Assembly: GCA_009760855.2 (NCBI GenBank)
Contig: WPIO01000040.1
Span: forward strand, 1,322,501-1,375,000
DNA length: 52,500 nt
Origin: Cristatella mucedo
Taxonomy: Eukaryota; Bryozoa; Phylactolaemata; Cristatellidae
Direction of reading: 5' to 3'
Under the pieces are notes generated by a model. The model saw nothing but the letters and a program-made list of their open reading frames with translations, did not search any database and was not told where the DNA came from. Positions 1 through 10,804 of the stretch are shown here, in pieces. The first letter of the stretch is position 1, and each line of letters opens with the position of its first letter. A program made the translations under genes and the position numbers.

Positions 1-237
1 TCACATTTGCTGCAAAGTGAAATGCAATTGAATGGTAAGTAAAATCATGCTTGAAAAACAAACAAAATGAATAACATAGTTAGGGGTGACATGCACAGGG
101 TCTACATGCAAATGTGGTTAGTGGCAGCATGCACAGTGTCAGCACGCATAAGCACATCAAGGACGAATCACAGGGGCCCGCTAAATGCTGTCCTAAATAA
201 GTCTGTTTTTAGGTTCCTTTTAAATGTGGTCAGGTCA
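1..237 (-). mobile_element. L2-like LINE (family 1), 3' end, cut by window edge
   Basis: Reverse-strand copy of the dominant LINE. It holds the 3' untranslated region and the last codons of the second open reading frame. It matches the copies at 7,448 and 33,640 almost base for base, including the paired blocks around 'gcatgcacagtgtcagcacg' and 'gtggtcaggtcaggt'. The stem-loop and ATT tail would lie left of base 1. The match stops near 237 and the following sequence is unrelated. No function remains. Confidence 0.85.
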
Positions 238-791
238 GGTAGAAGTGCTGCACCGAGGAAGGCTCGGTGCAAAGGCAAGGACTCCACAAAACGTGGAATA
301 GGAAAAGAACCATGTTCATCTAGGCCGAATGCAAAGCCTGAAGGTAGACGAACATTTCGGCCAGAGACATTTTAGGACTATCTGCTGCAGCTGCTGCTGC
401 CCGATTGCCCACACGGCCGGTAAAAACAGCATTGGCCCTGCAGAGGCCGGCTGGGTGCTGGGGACCCTGGTATCCGGGCAGTCAGAGCAAGGCAGAAATG
501 CAGTGCCAGCTCAGAGTCAGTATTCGAGGCTGAGAAAACCCGGCTAACGAGTTCAATCACGTCTGCCACTCGCAAAGCAGCGAAGTGGTCGAGCCAAGGC
601 GATGCGAAGCTAGCAGCCTCGGGCGAACACGACCGACTGCCCTGCAGTAAAACCGGAAACCAATCATCAACGGTCGAGCTGCACTACAGGCCAGAAGCCG
701 AGCCAGTCGGTGACAGGAGCCTGCTCTCACTCGGTTGCACTTGTCCCCTGAAGCACAGGCCTTCCTGTCGGCAACCTGAGGCCATGTGCGT

Positions 792-883
<92 letters not shown>

Positions 884-2490
884 GAAAGCTTGTTTGACAT
901 ATCTGCGACCTCTTGCCATTAGCCACGCCTACTGTCGACCCAAGGCCTGCTCTTGCCAGTGGAAGAGGGTGAGCTAGGGGTACCGTGAACCTCCACCCTT
1001 CCAGAGGGGGGAGGTTCGTGGTAGTGCTGTTGACTGATCGGCTGCACTGAGCCTCTCGGAAGGCAGGCAGCAATCGAATGAGCTGCTGCCGAAGCCGCTG
1101 CTAGCAGCCAGTGGCAGCAGCTCCGACGTCATCTCTCTTCACCACCGGCCTTTGAGAGCAGGCAGATCCGGAGATTACGTCAATGCCTGGCAGGGACGAG
1201 TCATGGCGGTAGCAGTGGTATACGTCTATCACCTATCGTAGGCCTGACGGCAGCTGCCTCTCGGCTAGTTACTAGCTCAGCAGGTGCAGGCCGGGCAGGC
1301 AATGACATCATCTAGTGCAGGAAGCTAGCTAGCTAGTGCTGGCTCAATTGCTGAAAGGGGCTCGACCCGAGGCAGGAATAGTGTCGATGCACGCACGATC
1401 GGGAGGGGAAATCTCGAAGACCAAGAAACAGCTTCCAAGACGCCGACAGGCAGGCCGGCATCCACTTCCATCTCCCTGCAATCATGTGCCCACGACAGGT
1501 CAGCGATGGCCCACTCCCCTCTCTGTATTGAAACCGCCCCTTAGTACTGAAGCCCACGGTGTCTAGTTTGACTTGCTGCATTCGCAAGGCACGGAACTAA
1601 TGCAAAGTGGTCACGTGCATAGGCGATGTCACGTGCATAGGCTTGTGTCACAGCGAGGGCAAGTCCCAGAGACCGAACCTTTGTGTCACTAGCATACTCA
1701 GCCGATGCGGACACCGGCAAAAACGCGGTCTCTCGAGGTCACCCAGCTGCTTTAAAGGTTATGTCACTTGGGGTGGAAGGGTTTAGGGCAGTGTTGCTAT
1801 TTTAGCGATGAAGCTAAGTAATAAAAGGATTTTTTCCGATGCCATGCATCGGCTCGAGTTGCCCACAGCACACAAAAAACATTTATTGACCGCCCCCAAA
1901 CTAACACACAGGCTGCGCTGCTGGTATGCATGTGTTGTAGCCTGACGTAGTATACGACCACAATTATGAATGGTCGCACCTCTATCAACCGAGGCATAGA
2001 CCTTCCACACGCTTCCACGAGACTTGTTTCTCTTTAGCAGTAGCAGTCTCCAGATCCCGGATTTCTACCGATAAGGTCAACTGCTGATGTTGGCCGAACA
2101 CTCAGCTTCAGCTGCCAAACGCCGTAGTCCCAAAAAATGTCCCATTGGGTTCAGATCGCCAGTACATCAGCACCACATACCACACACGCACACGCTCGCG
2201 TACACACACACACACACACACGTGGGTTGATTTGTCTAGGAAGGGCTTTATTTGCTTCAAGTTTGCCTTGGGGTTGTTATCTGGCAGCCAACTACACCGA
2301 TGGCCAAACAGAGTGTTTACGCTTTGGAGTCCAACTTCATTGACCACCTGAAGGTGCATGCATTGGTAAGGAACACCTTCGGTTTGACACGCTCAGCCCC
2401 AACACCATTCGAAGTAAAGCCACAGAAAGTTAGCACCGAATTCTTACCTAATTTCCATGCAGGTTGAAGGCAGTCACGGCTAGCTGGCTG
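238..2490. other. Intergenic stretch, no gene recognised
   Basis: I found no convincing exon. Open frames here are short, and two of them translate the (CA)n tract. The sequence is moderately GC-rich up to about 1.7 kb. A short (AC)n run lies at 2,202-2,222. Confidence 0.5.
793..881. repeat. (CA)n microsatellite
   Basis: Uninterrupted CA dinucleotides, about 44 units. The perfection indicates a young, probably length-variable locus. The open frames reading through it on both strands (His/Thr or Cys/Val runs) are artefacts. Confidence 0.98.
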
Positions 2491-2499
2491 GCACACTTC

Positions 2500-2985
2500 T
2501 ACCTTCCCTTGACTAACCCTTTATGCATCGCCTACTGTTACAAAACACCGGAAGCTTGCTTTTGTCTGTCAACAAAACTATTCCAGTCGTCCAGCGTGGG
2601 CCACTCTTAGGAGGGCGTTCTACTGACCTTGCCTTTGCTAATATCGATCCGTGTGGCGTACTTGCATGACTGTGCAAGATTCCTAAGCATGGCAGTTCTA
2701 TCCGTCGGATCATCTTGATGAGCCGGTCGGTCGCCCCTGGCGTCAAGTCAGTCTTTCGATGTCAGCGAGAGCCAACGGCTCAGGCCATCGATCCAATTGC
2801 ATTGAATTTGCTGACAATAGAGCTAACGATGAATTCGTTACTCACTCCCAAGCCATCGTCCGACGATCTCACTTTTGCTATGGCATTGTTGATGCAGCCC
2901 TTACGGCATCCACTTAACTTGGCCACTGCAGGCTAAGTAGACAGGTGTGGCCGACCCAAAAAAAAAGTATGGATACTGGCAGGGT
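2500..2985 (+). pseudogene. Possible L2-like LINE relic, end of endonuclease region
   Basis: The forward translation has a weak run resembling the segment between endonuclease and reverse transcriptase in L2/CR1 LINEs. It shows a 'GRSTDLAFANID' stretch (compare the usual 'LDLVFTN'), then 'NSLLTPKPSSDDLTFAMALL' followed by an HPL triplet where the family has HAPL. Stops and frame changes interrupt it. The identification rests on motif order only. Confidence 0.4.
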
Positions 2986-3439
2986 ATAAATGCTACCCTT
3001 CAGCAGTGCGCAGAAATGAGACGCAGGTTGATGCTATAAGCGTTGGGAATATCCAAACGATGCCACTGCCTTTCAAAAATGGCAAACCTGCAGGATAGAA
3101 AAAGGTCAGCTTTTAGCTTTCTCTTTAGTAGCTGGTCAGCAGGAGGACTATATATAGCAGCTCAAGAGGTCGAGCATGGATGGCACCCAACCGGCAGGAG
3201 TTCCAGGAGGCTCCACAGCTTGGGCTTGCTCACTGGCAAGCCAAATACTGAGAAATAATGAGTATAAGGATTTTTCTTTTTGATGAAGCCTAGGCCTGCC
3301 AAGCCCATTTTACGGGTTAAGCTTTCCTATTTCAGATTATTATTTTAGCATTTGCCTATAATAAAGATGTTCGCTTTGTAGTAATTCAATTTGCGTTTCT
3401 GCAATCCAAGTGTAAATGTCAGCTTTACATGCTGAAGGC

Positions 3440-3825
3440 GAGTTCAAACCTAGTTTAAAGCGCTGAAAGGCAGAAAGAAATCAAAGCAAAGGTACAGCTG
3501 CTGCGTCCTCTACATAGAATTAAAGTCTAGATTGTGCTTGGCAATCACATGGGCCACACGGTGGGTACCAATTGTGAAAAGCAGTAGACCGCGTACAGAT
3601 CCACGGGGCATCTCATACTTTGAAGGCTCATAGGATGACCGTTGCCCATCGCCATCTATGCTCTGCAATCTTCCACTGAGCTAGGACCCAAACCATTGTG
3701 GCACATTGTGGCCTTTGATACCCAGGCGACATTATGGGTACTCGAAAGAGAAAGACTCGGTGATCAGCAGCATCAAACGCAGCCAAGAGATCAAGCTGAA
3801 CTAGAAGAAGAGACTGCCATAAAAG
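3440..3825 (-). pseudogene. L2-like LINE relic, reverse transcriptase fragment
   Basis: Read on the reverse strand, this contains decayed family-1 reverse transcriptase. 'LDLLAAFDAADHRV' corresponds to LDLSAAFDTIDHRV in the copy at 28.6 kb. Further on, pieces of the GSVLGPVLF / DVIAKHN / YADD region and 'LYLCFD' follow in order but in several frames. The catalytic YADD is destroyed. It cannot encode an enzyme. Confidence 0.65.
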
Positions 3826-3960
3826 AAGATAATAATAACTAATAACTATAATAACTATATAACTATAATAAAGTAAACTTCATAAACAACATAAATTAAA
3901 TTCAACATTTCGTTAAAAAATTCAAAAAAAAAACAAAAAAAAACAATTCAACATAAACTT
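3826..3960. repeat. AT-rich low-complexity tract
   Basis: Repeated ATAATAACTA-type units followed by poly-A blocks, directly beside the reverse transcriptase relic. No coding signal. Confidence 0.7.
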
Positions 3961-4059
3961 CCTAAAGTCAGCATTCCTGAAAAGGAAGATTTGCAGCAGC
4001 AGCAGCAGCAGTGCTGACTCTTAAGGCAGTGATACGTCCTAGAGGCTGAATGGACTTAC

Positions 4060-4605
4060 TTGCTCGATCATAAAGTTTTGACATATAACAGCCTGCCGTT
4101 GCTCGTTGCCAGTAGCCAGGAGACTGGAGGGCCGAAGCTGCCTAAGCTGCCAGTCGTCTCACTGTGTGAGACCTCGCACACTAAATTGAAATCGTGCGGC
4201 CACTGGGATCTAAGTTCGTATGCACATGAAGTCTGGAACTCACTTTCGGCTGCTGCCATAAACTCCACTCGATCTGGATCTGTTCTACCAGCTTTCTTTG
4301 CCTAAGCCACCCCCCTGCCCACCCCCCCCCCGGTGAACATACCTGCTTTGTTCCCGAGTGCTCTGCATGCTTGCCCAATCATGATTCAACGCATATTACT
4401 AACCAGGGGCCATATAAGCCGGTGGCTAGAAGTGTCTTCTTGCATACTCCAGCATGCTGGCCCGAGCTTGATACTTGTTTGCTTTTGCATGCCCTGTCCA
4501 AGCATGATGGTGCATACCCTGATTAATGCTTGATTATTGCTTCTCTTTCGCGAGATACAAAGCACCTGGATAGAGACTTAATTAGCTTAGGGCACTGCCC
4601 AAAGT
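4060..4605 (+). pseudogene. L2-like LINE relic, end of ORF2 and 3' tail
   Basis: Forward frame around 4,180-4,290 reads 'WDLSSYAHEVWNSLSAAAIN'. This matches the family-1 C-terminal segment 'FSSYAPTAWNSLPT'. At 4,548-4,600 a decayed version of the LINE 3' stem-loop follows (AAAGCACCTGG, then TAGAGACTTAATTAGCTTAGGGCAC). It is an old copy with many substitutions. Confidence 0.65.
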
Positions 4606-5337
4606 GCTTTTGGTGTAGTGGCGACTTCCTAATGAGTGGCCTAGTAACGACCTATTTGATGAATGCAGGGATAAGATCTGAGACTAAGGACATAAGCGGA
4701 TCGTGTTAGTTATGGAGGCCAGCAGCAAATCTTGCCATATTAGTAAGAGCATGGCAAATGGGAGCATTCTCAGACTAAGAGCGACGATCAGCTGATGATG
4801 TCAGAGCAATGAACTTCCGAGCCAAGGTGGTGCAGCGGTGCAGGATTGAAGGCTGACAGCACAGGCAGAACAAGGAACGTTGATTAAAGAATCCAGTGGG
4901 GATGCCACCTCGGGGATGGACTCTCGGATCTCGTCAGGGTTCCGGGGAGTAGTTCCAAAGGCTTCTAGGGGTGCCATACATAGGCTCGGTTCTCCAGATG
5001 GGATCCACCACTTCTTTTCTAAGACGATGGATGGAGAGGCATCAGGCCATGGGTGGTCGGTCTCTGTCTGGTTGCAATCTGAGCCTAGCTAGCAGCAAGG
5101 ATCTGCTACTGCCGAGCACTCGAGCGGGGCACCAGAGCTGCCTAATGCCACAGGCAGCATGGCTGGGATGCAATCACCGTGCCGTATTCAACAAAAGGCA
5201 ACATTAGCCTCTGACCCCTTCTGTCAACAACACCCCCCCAATGGCAAGGGAATGAGGAATGGTGTGTATTCACAGTTGGTTCTACAGGCTGCAGTAGCTG
5301 CAGTCCACAGAGCAGTTTGACCTTTGACCAGCAGCTT

Positions 5338-5388
5338 CACACAGACAAATACAGGGCAACCACGGGCTGCCCTGTATTTGTCTGTGTG
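5338..5388. repeat. Perfect 21-bp inverted repeat, 9-nt loop
   Basis: Left arm 5,338-5,358 is the exact reverse complement of right arm 5,368-5,388. The loop 'accacgggc' separates them. A further T-A pair can extend the stem. See findings for possible origin. Confidence 0.95.
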
Positions 5389-6063
5389 AGGTCTGTCTAC
5401 TTCATTAGTCCTTGCCTACACCTATCTGGCCAGTCTTACGAGCCCCCCCCCCCCAATTCAATAGGATGCTAGCGTCAGTGGGAGCTCTTTGGCACATTCC
5501 TGCTGCTACGGCTCATGATCAGCAAGTAACAGGTACACACAGCACTGGCCCAAAAGAGGTCGGTTCGCTGTCGAGTGAATCACGCCAGTGAGAAAGATCA
5601 AGCCAATCGAGTATAATTCATTGCTGCACTGCAACAGTAGGTGGCACAAGAGGTCATCGGCCGAAGGGGGAAGGACGGTTGAGGGGAGCTCGACAGTGGC
5701 TCCTCGAAGGGGCAACTGCTGCGCTCAGCAGCAGCAGCACGCTCGGCTACCAGCCAGGACTAGGCCGGCTGCTACCGGCTGCCCTCACTGGCTCACAGGT
5801 GTTAACAACAGCCGAAGGAGAGTTGTCTTAATAAAATGTAAGAGATATTTTAGAATTCTTCCACGTCGATACCGATGATTTGGGTGGATTAGGATACCAC
5901 TGACATGGACATGGTAATTTAGATAATTTAAAGTTAGAAGAAAGATAGTTATAATGCTACCCTAAATCTAAGATTAGTTAAAAATGTAAGTGCTCAAAAC
6001 ATCTTACTGGAGAATTAGGGTAGATACTTTCATATAATGATCCCTAAGTATTGTCAGCCATTT

Positions 6064-6110
6064 ATTTCTTGCATCCTGGAGATTCCTCGAAGCTCCAGGA
6101 TGCAAGAAAT
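6064..6110. repeat. Perfect 18-bp inverted repeat, 11-nt loop
   Basis: ATTTCTTGCATCCTGGAG (6,064-6,081) is repeated exactly in reverse complement at 6,093-6,110. Three more pairs (TTC/GAA) can form inside the loop. Confidence 0.95.
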
Positions 6111-7447
6111 GCACTGTAGTTTGAGATTTATTATTACGTGGTTTGAATGCAACGTAACTGCTCATTTGAAACACTAGGGGATGCATATCAAAAAGCACCC
6201 AGGAGCCACTGCTTTGACCGGAGCCGCCAGCTTAGACTCCATTAATTTGGCTGGAACTTCGAGCTGAGTAGCTGCTCCTTTGGTATTCCTAGCATCGTCT
6301 CGAACCGCTCAGCAAGCTACCCCACATCCCGAACTGTAAATCTCTCTAACTTAGTGGTCATCATCCCTGTTATATCTCAGGCGGCCCAACTTATACCTTG
6401 CCTTTGGACTCCTAACTCAATTTGCATTTAACCCCTTAACATGAAGCGACCTTATTTCTGAAAATGTTCTCAACCAGTTCACCTTGACTGAAACTTTGCT
6501 AAAATTAGAAAAGTGTCCCATAAATAGAGACGGTAAACCAACTGGTTTGTCATTCTTTTATCCCAAGATCAATCAAAACAGAAGTTGAATTGCAGTTATC
6601 GTGCACTCGAAAGTCAACTTTAAATATTTCGCAACTGCTGCCGAGCAGCCAGCAAGTACTGAGACTGCAGCAATGAAGCCTGCTGCCGGGGGGGGGAGGG
6701 GAGGCACACACAGGCAATCACTAGGATAGCACAGGCAGTGCATACACGTCCACGATTGCAGAAAATATAGCTCTATGACTTTTGATGACATGTGGAGCAA
6801 TACTTATCTAACTAAATCCGAAATCAACAGCTGAAGCGATGTTCAGGCAGAGCTAAACTCACACTTGAAATTTCAGGTTGATTCCCCCATGGAGTATTGG
6901 CCGAGTTATGGATTTAAGTTATGGATGATTAAGTTATGGATTGTACAAGGCACAGAGTTACATTGCACATGAAGCTGTTTACTAAACACACGCATGCACC
7001 TCATCAAGCAGCAAACATGTACCTCAATGTACCAAGGTTCAACAAGTGGGGACACGAGTCGCATAAGATGCTGAGATCGGTAAATTTGCTATATGTGGGT
7101 ATTTTGCTTACGGCTTACTTCCACGTTAGACACGGTGTGCATAATCATGTTTTCCATCTATGTGGAAATCGTCAAAACTTCTGGATCAAATTTCCAACAC
7201 GTTTGCCTTTTAAAAGGCACCCGTAACCAATATTCGATTGCTGGACATATTTTCAGTATTTTTTTTCAAAATTTATCCCGGACAACCGAATGAGAGATTG
7301 CACCACTTGAGAAAAAGAAGGATAAGAAACTGTTACACGTCGATGATGTCAGTGAACTTGTCATGTTGGCCGGCCGCGCTGGCTGCACACAAGCAGCCGA
7401 CATCAGCAGCCAGCAGAGCTGCAGCCTGCAGATGTGCGAGGTTCAGA

Positions 7448-7983
7448 TAACAATAATAATAATAATTCACTTGATAAAGCGCCCTCAGAGAACTTAATCT
7501 CTCTCTAGGCGCTTTACATTTGCTGTAAAGTGAAATGCAATTGAATGGTAAGTAAAATCATGCTTGAAAAACAAACGAAATGAATAATATGGTTAGGGGT
7601 GACATGCACAGGGTCAGCATGCAAATGTGGTTAGTGGCAGCATGCACAGTGTCAGCATGCATAAGCACATTAAGGACGAATCACAGGGACCCACTGAATG
7701 CTGTCCTAAATAGGTGTGTTTTTAGGTTCCTTTTAAATGTGGTCAGGTCAGGGGATGTTCTGACGCAGGTCGGGAGGGAGTTCCAGGCTTTGGGAGCATA
7801 TTAACTAAATGCACGGTCTCCAAAGGATTTCAGGTTTGTATGAGGTATTTCTAGACTGTTGGATTCCGAAAAACGGGTGTTACGATGCTTGGCCTGATGG
7901 GGTAGTATATCTGACAGATAGGCTGGAGCCATAGAATGAAGGGACCTAAAAGTGAGTGACAAAACCTTGAAGTCAATCATTTG
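7448..7983 (-). mobile_element. L2-like LINE (family 1), 5'-truncated copy
   Basis: Reverse-strand copy with an intact 3' end. It has an (ATT)n tail, a complete stem-loop (GCGCC/GGCGC outer and AGAGA/TCTCT inner pairing), the 3' UTR, and about 110 C-terminal codons of ORF2 with one or more stops. It ends abruptly near 7,983 inside the conserved segment that reads DFKVLSLTFRS in other copies. The 5' truncation is typical of target-primed reverse transcription. Confidence 0.9.
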
Positions 7984-8344
7984 CTAACCAACAGACCTTG
8001 ACCCTGCTGCTGATCACAAACTAATGTAAGCAGACCTCGACCGACCGACTCCTGTGGCAGCCCACTGAAGTCTGCCATTCACTCGCAAGAGACGCAAACG
8101 AAAAGAATAGGACCGGGAGGTCGGACAACACGATCGAGTGAGCTAACTCTGCCGCCATCACCGTGGCCATTACGGCCAACGGCTGACTGAGGCCCCTGCC
8201 CATTACAACTAAAGCGGCCTCGAGAATCCGATTGGCATTCGGGACTGGGACACATTCCGACGACAAAATGCAAAAACAATCAGTATTGGGGTAGCATGAG
8301 AGGCTACAGCCAAGTCATTAGTGCACGGTTCGACCTTACACAAT

Positions 8345-8411
8345 TCTCTCTTCCTCTCTTTCTCACTCTCTATCTCTCATAATATATCTCTTGCTCTCTC
8401 TCTCTCCATAA

Positions 8412-8467
<56 letters not shown>

Positions 8468-8471
8468 TATA
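8345..8471. repeat. (CT)n and (TA)n compound microsatellite
   Basis: A pyrimidine-rich CT tract runs to about 8,405, followed by alternating TA to 8,471. Tyr/Ile-run open frames across it are artefacts. Confidence 0.95.
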
Positions 8472-8489
8472 GGCCTCTCTTTGGGGGAG

Positions 8490-9760
8490 CAGGGTAACCA
8501 TCGGCCGGCGCTGGTGCTGCCGACGAGCACTGCTCAAATGGTGCTTTGACCGGCCGGAAGCGACCAGGGGGGAATAAGAAGGCCAAATAAGCGGGAGGTC
8601 ACGAGCCACAGGCCGTCATCGGCCCCTGCCACCCCCCCCCGAACCGAATAGCTCCAGCGTTCGGCTTACCTGCCAGACAGCCGCGGCAGGCCAGCAGCAG
8701 CATTGCGACAAACGAGCATCGTCGCATTTCACTCCGTCTGCAGCCGTCGAGCGGCGACTGCAGCTCTCGGCTTGCTTTCCAGCAAATGTAGTAAGCAACG
8801 CGGCTTGCTCCGCCTCTGGCCTCCGCCTCCTCTGCTGGCGACCTGCGAGCGCGCGAAGACAGGCTGCCTGCAGCCGCCCAAGCAGCCCACGCTGCCGCCT
8901 GTTCGGCAGGCGGCAGCGTGCGAGCGGCGCTGCTCTCAAGCTCTCTCTCTCTCTCTCTCCCTCTCTCTCTCGCAGCTGCGATCGCGCACGGACGACTGGC
9001 GGGCGGGCGGGCGGGCGGGAGAGAGGGAGCGGAGCGCGTTAGCGACCCACACATCGACCGGATGGAGCGGGAGGCCGCGTCGCGTCGCTAGCGTCGGACC
9101 GCCGGCTGCCGAGCGGTCGCGGGCGGCGGCGGCTCAAGCCGAGGGAGGCTCGGGCCGACCGCGATGGCCGACGAAGCACACCGGCCGGCCTTCTCGCCGG
9201 CGGGCGGACGTTCGTTCGGCGCGCGCGCGCGCGGCCTCCGAGCGGCAGCGGGCCTGGGCGCCGGTCGGCGCCGGCGGCAACTCACCAGACAGGCGCGCCC
9301 GACGCCGCCGGCGCCGAAACCCTACGCTGGCCGCATCGCGGACGGCGGAGAAGTATCCACTGGAAGAATCGTCGCGCTGCGCCGATAAGCGGCAAAGTGC
9401 TATTTCGAAACTGCACCGCCCAAGGACCGCGGCCGCGAAGCTGACACACTCACACGCACCGGAGGTCACCTGCGCAGAACGCATGCGCAGTGTAGAACCG
9501 CAGTCGAGTGCAGAGGCCCTTCGGGGGCCGGCGGGCGGGCAAGCGGAAGTAATGCGGGGGGGGGGCGGGCGGGAGGTCATCGAATCCAGCCTCCGCAGGG
9601 CAGAGAGCTCGACGCGCCGCCCGGGTGCCTGAGCCCACGGCGACCGTTCGTCTCCTTGCGGCGTTACTGGCGCGCTTCGCGTCGGAGGAAATGAACATTC
9701 AGTATTTAGGAAAAGGCTCGACAGTACCCGCGCGGGCCGGCTGGCTTCCGGTCGAAAAAA
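8490..9760. other. CpG-rich island, no gene assigned
   Basis: Strongly GC- and CpG-rich DNA, unlike its AT-rich surroundings. It contains GCGCGCGCGC at about 9,220, GGGC repeats at 9,000-9,017, and a (CT)n tract at 8,941-8,971. Long open frames exist on both strands (309 codons forward, 209 reverse). They are Arg/Ala/Pro-rich and contain no domain I recognise, as expected by chance at this composition. A good splice donor (GTGAGT) lies on the reverse strand near 9,286. A promoter or first exon is possible but unproven. Confidence 0.55.
8888..8920. repeat. Perfect 14-bp inverted repeat, 5-nt loop
   Basis: CACGCTGCCGCCTG, loop TTCGG, then its exact reverse complement. It is very GC-rich and lies inside the CpG island. 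Confidence 0.95.
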
Positions 9761-10102
9761 CAAAATCTCATTCCGATTCGGCTGCTCCCAAAGGTCGCCC
9801 TGCTGAGCGATCTCTCATACTGTTCACAATGTTTTCCAGACTTCCAGCAGTCCGCGGTGTTGCTGACGAGTCGATGCCGTCACCGCCACAGCGCAGCGCA
9901 ACTTTACGCGACTTTAGAGGACACCGCCGCGCTGAGACCGACCGTCTCTTCGTCCGCTTGCAACTGGAACAAGGCCGATGGCGTGTCGAGTTTGTTGCCA
10001 AGCGACACTGCCAAGCTCGACACTTTCTCCACAATGCATTCAAGCCGTTCGGAGCGGCTGGGGGCTCGAAATAGCAAGCGGCAGCGGCGGTACGACCGAC
10101 TG

Positions 10103-10134
<32 letters not shown>

Positions 10135-10654
10135 ACGCACACGCACACAAACATACCGCGCCATCTCGCGTGCACCGGCGCTCGCTGGCACTGGCGCGCT
10201 CGTACAAGTTGGACGTTCGGAAGGGTACATCGTGCAGGTAGCTATCAGGTATCTATGTACAGGTATACAGGTATATCTATGCGTCGCTTTGCGTCCCCCA
10301 TCGGTCGCTGGTCCATGAGCAAGCCTCACTAGTTTGGGTAGTGGCGGCGCAAGGCTTGCAATTTGCGATGGCGTGAAATTCACAATACACCGACGATAAC
10401 AGCATGGCGCTCCAAATTCTGCGCGCAGCACTAACATAACAGCATAACGGCGTATTTAGAAAAAGAACGAAAACTGCCCATTTATTATGGCCGATACGAC
10501 CGGTGAATTCCAGCCGACTTGCAGCAGACTTACAGCAGCTCGCGTGCTGAGCTCTAGTGCTCACCGACCGGCAGGAAGTTGCTCTCAGGGAGCAGACTGC
10601 GGTCTGAACAGTGCCTTGTTTAGTAGCCAGGTCATAAGTCATGCAATAATCTCG
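9761..10654. other. Unassigned stretch with a (CA)n tract
   Basis: No exon recognised. An imperfect CA tract with CAAA and CG interruptions covers 10,102-10,154 and explains the Val/Cys-rich and Thr/His-rich frames. Tandem GTATAC/GTATCT-like steps lie at 10,245-10,280. Confidence 0.5.
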
Positions 10655-10804
10655 TTAAATAAAAATAATCAATTTGCATAGCGCCCCTAAGAGAACTTAA
10701 TCTCTGTTCATGCGCTTCACATATGCCTCGGGGCTCGAGCCCACGACCTCAGCCAGACCTTGGTCGGGGCGAACACCTTGACCGCTGGACTAAACCAGCT
10801 CGGC
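10655..10804 (-). mobile_element. tRNA-derived SINE, family A (LINE-type tail)
   Basis: On the reverse strand the element opens with a tRNA-like head (GCCGAGCTGGTTTAGTCCAG). An A-box-like segment and a B-box-like GGCTCGAGCCC follow. It ends in a 3' domain that is the family-1 LINE stem-loop (AGAGATTAAGTTCTCT inside GCGC/GGCGC) plus an A/T-rich tail. It is about 150 bp. RNA polymerase III transcription and mobilisation by the LINE enzyme are inferred from this structure. A near-identical copy lies at 45.0 kb. Confidence 0.85.

Larger units (their letters stand above)
4606..7447. other. Intergenic stretch with two perfect hairpins
   Basis: No exon recognised. Apart from the two inverted repeats listed separately, I see short homopolymer C or G runs (5,227, 5,445, 6,690). 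A short CAG-rich patch lies at 5,725-5,740. Confidence 0.5.

Noticed and set aside
557-1073. Reverse frames with long Cys-Val runs
   Set aside because: They are translations of the (CA)n tract.
5338-5388. Annotating the hairpin as a microRNA gene
   Set aside because: A perfect stem with no mismatches is atypical for animal microRNAs, and no expression evidence exists here.
8703-9632. 309-codon forward frame
   Set aside because: Long frames on both strands are expected in DNA this GC-rich. The protein is Arg/Ala/Ser low-complexity with no recognisable domain.
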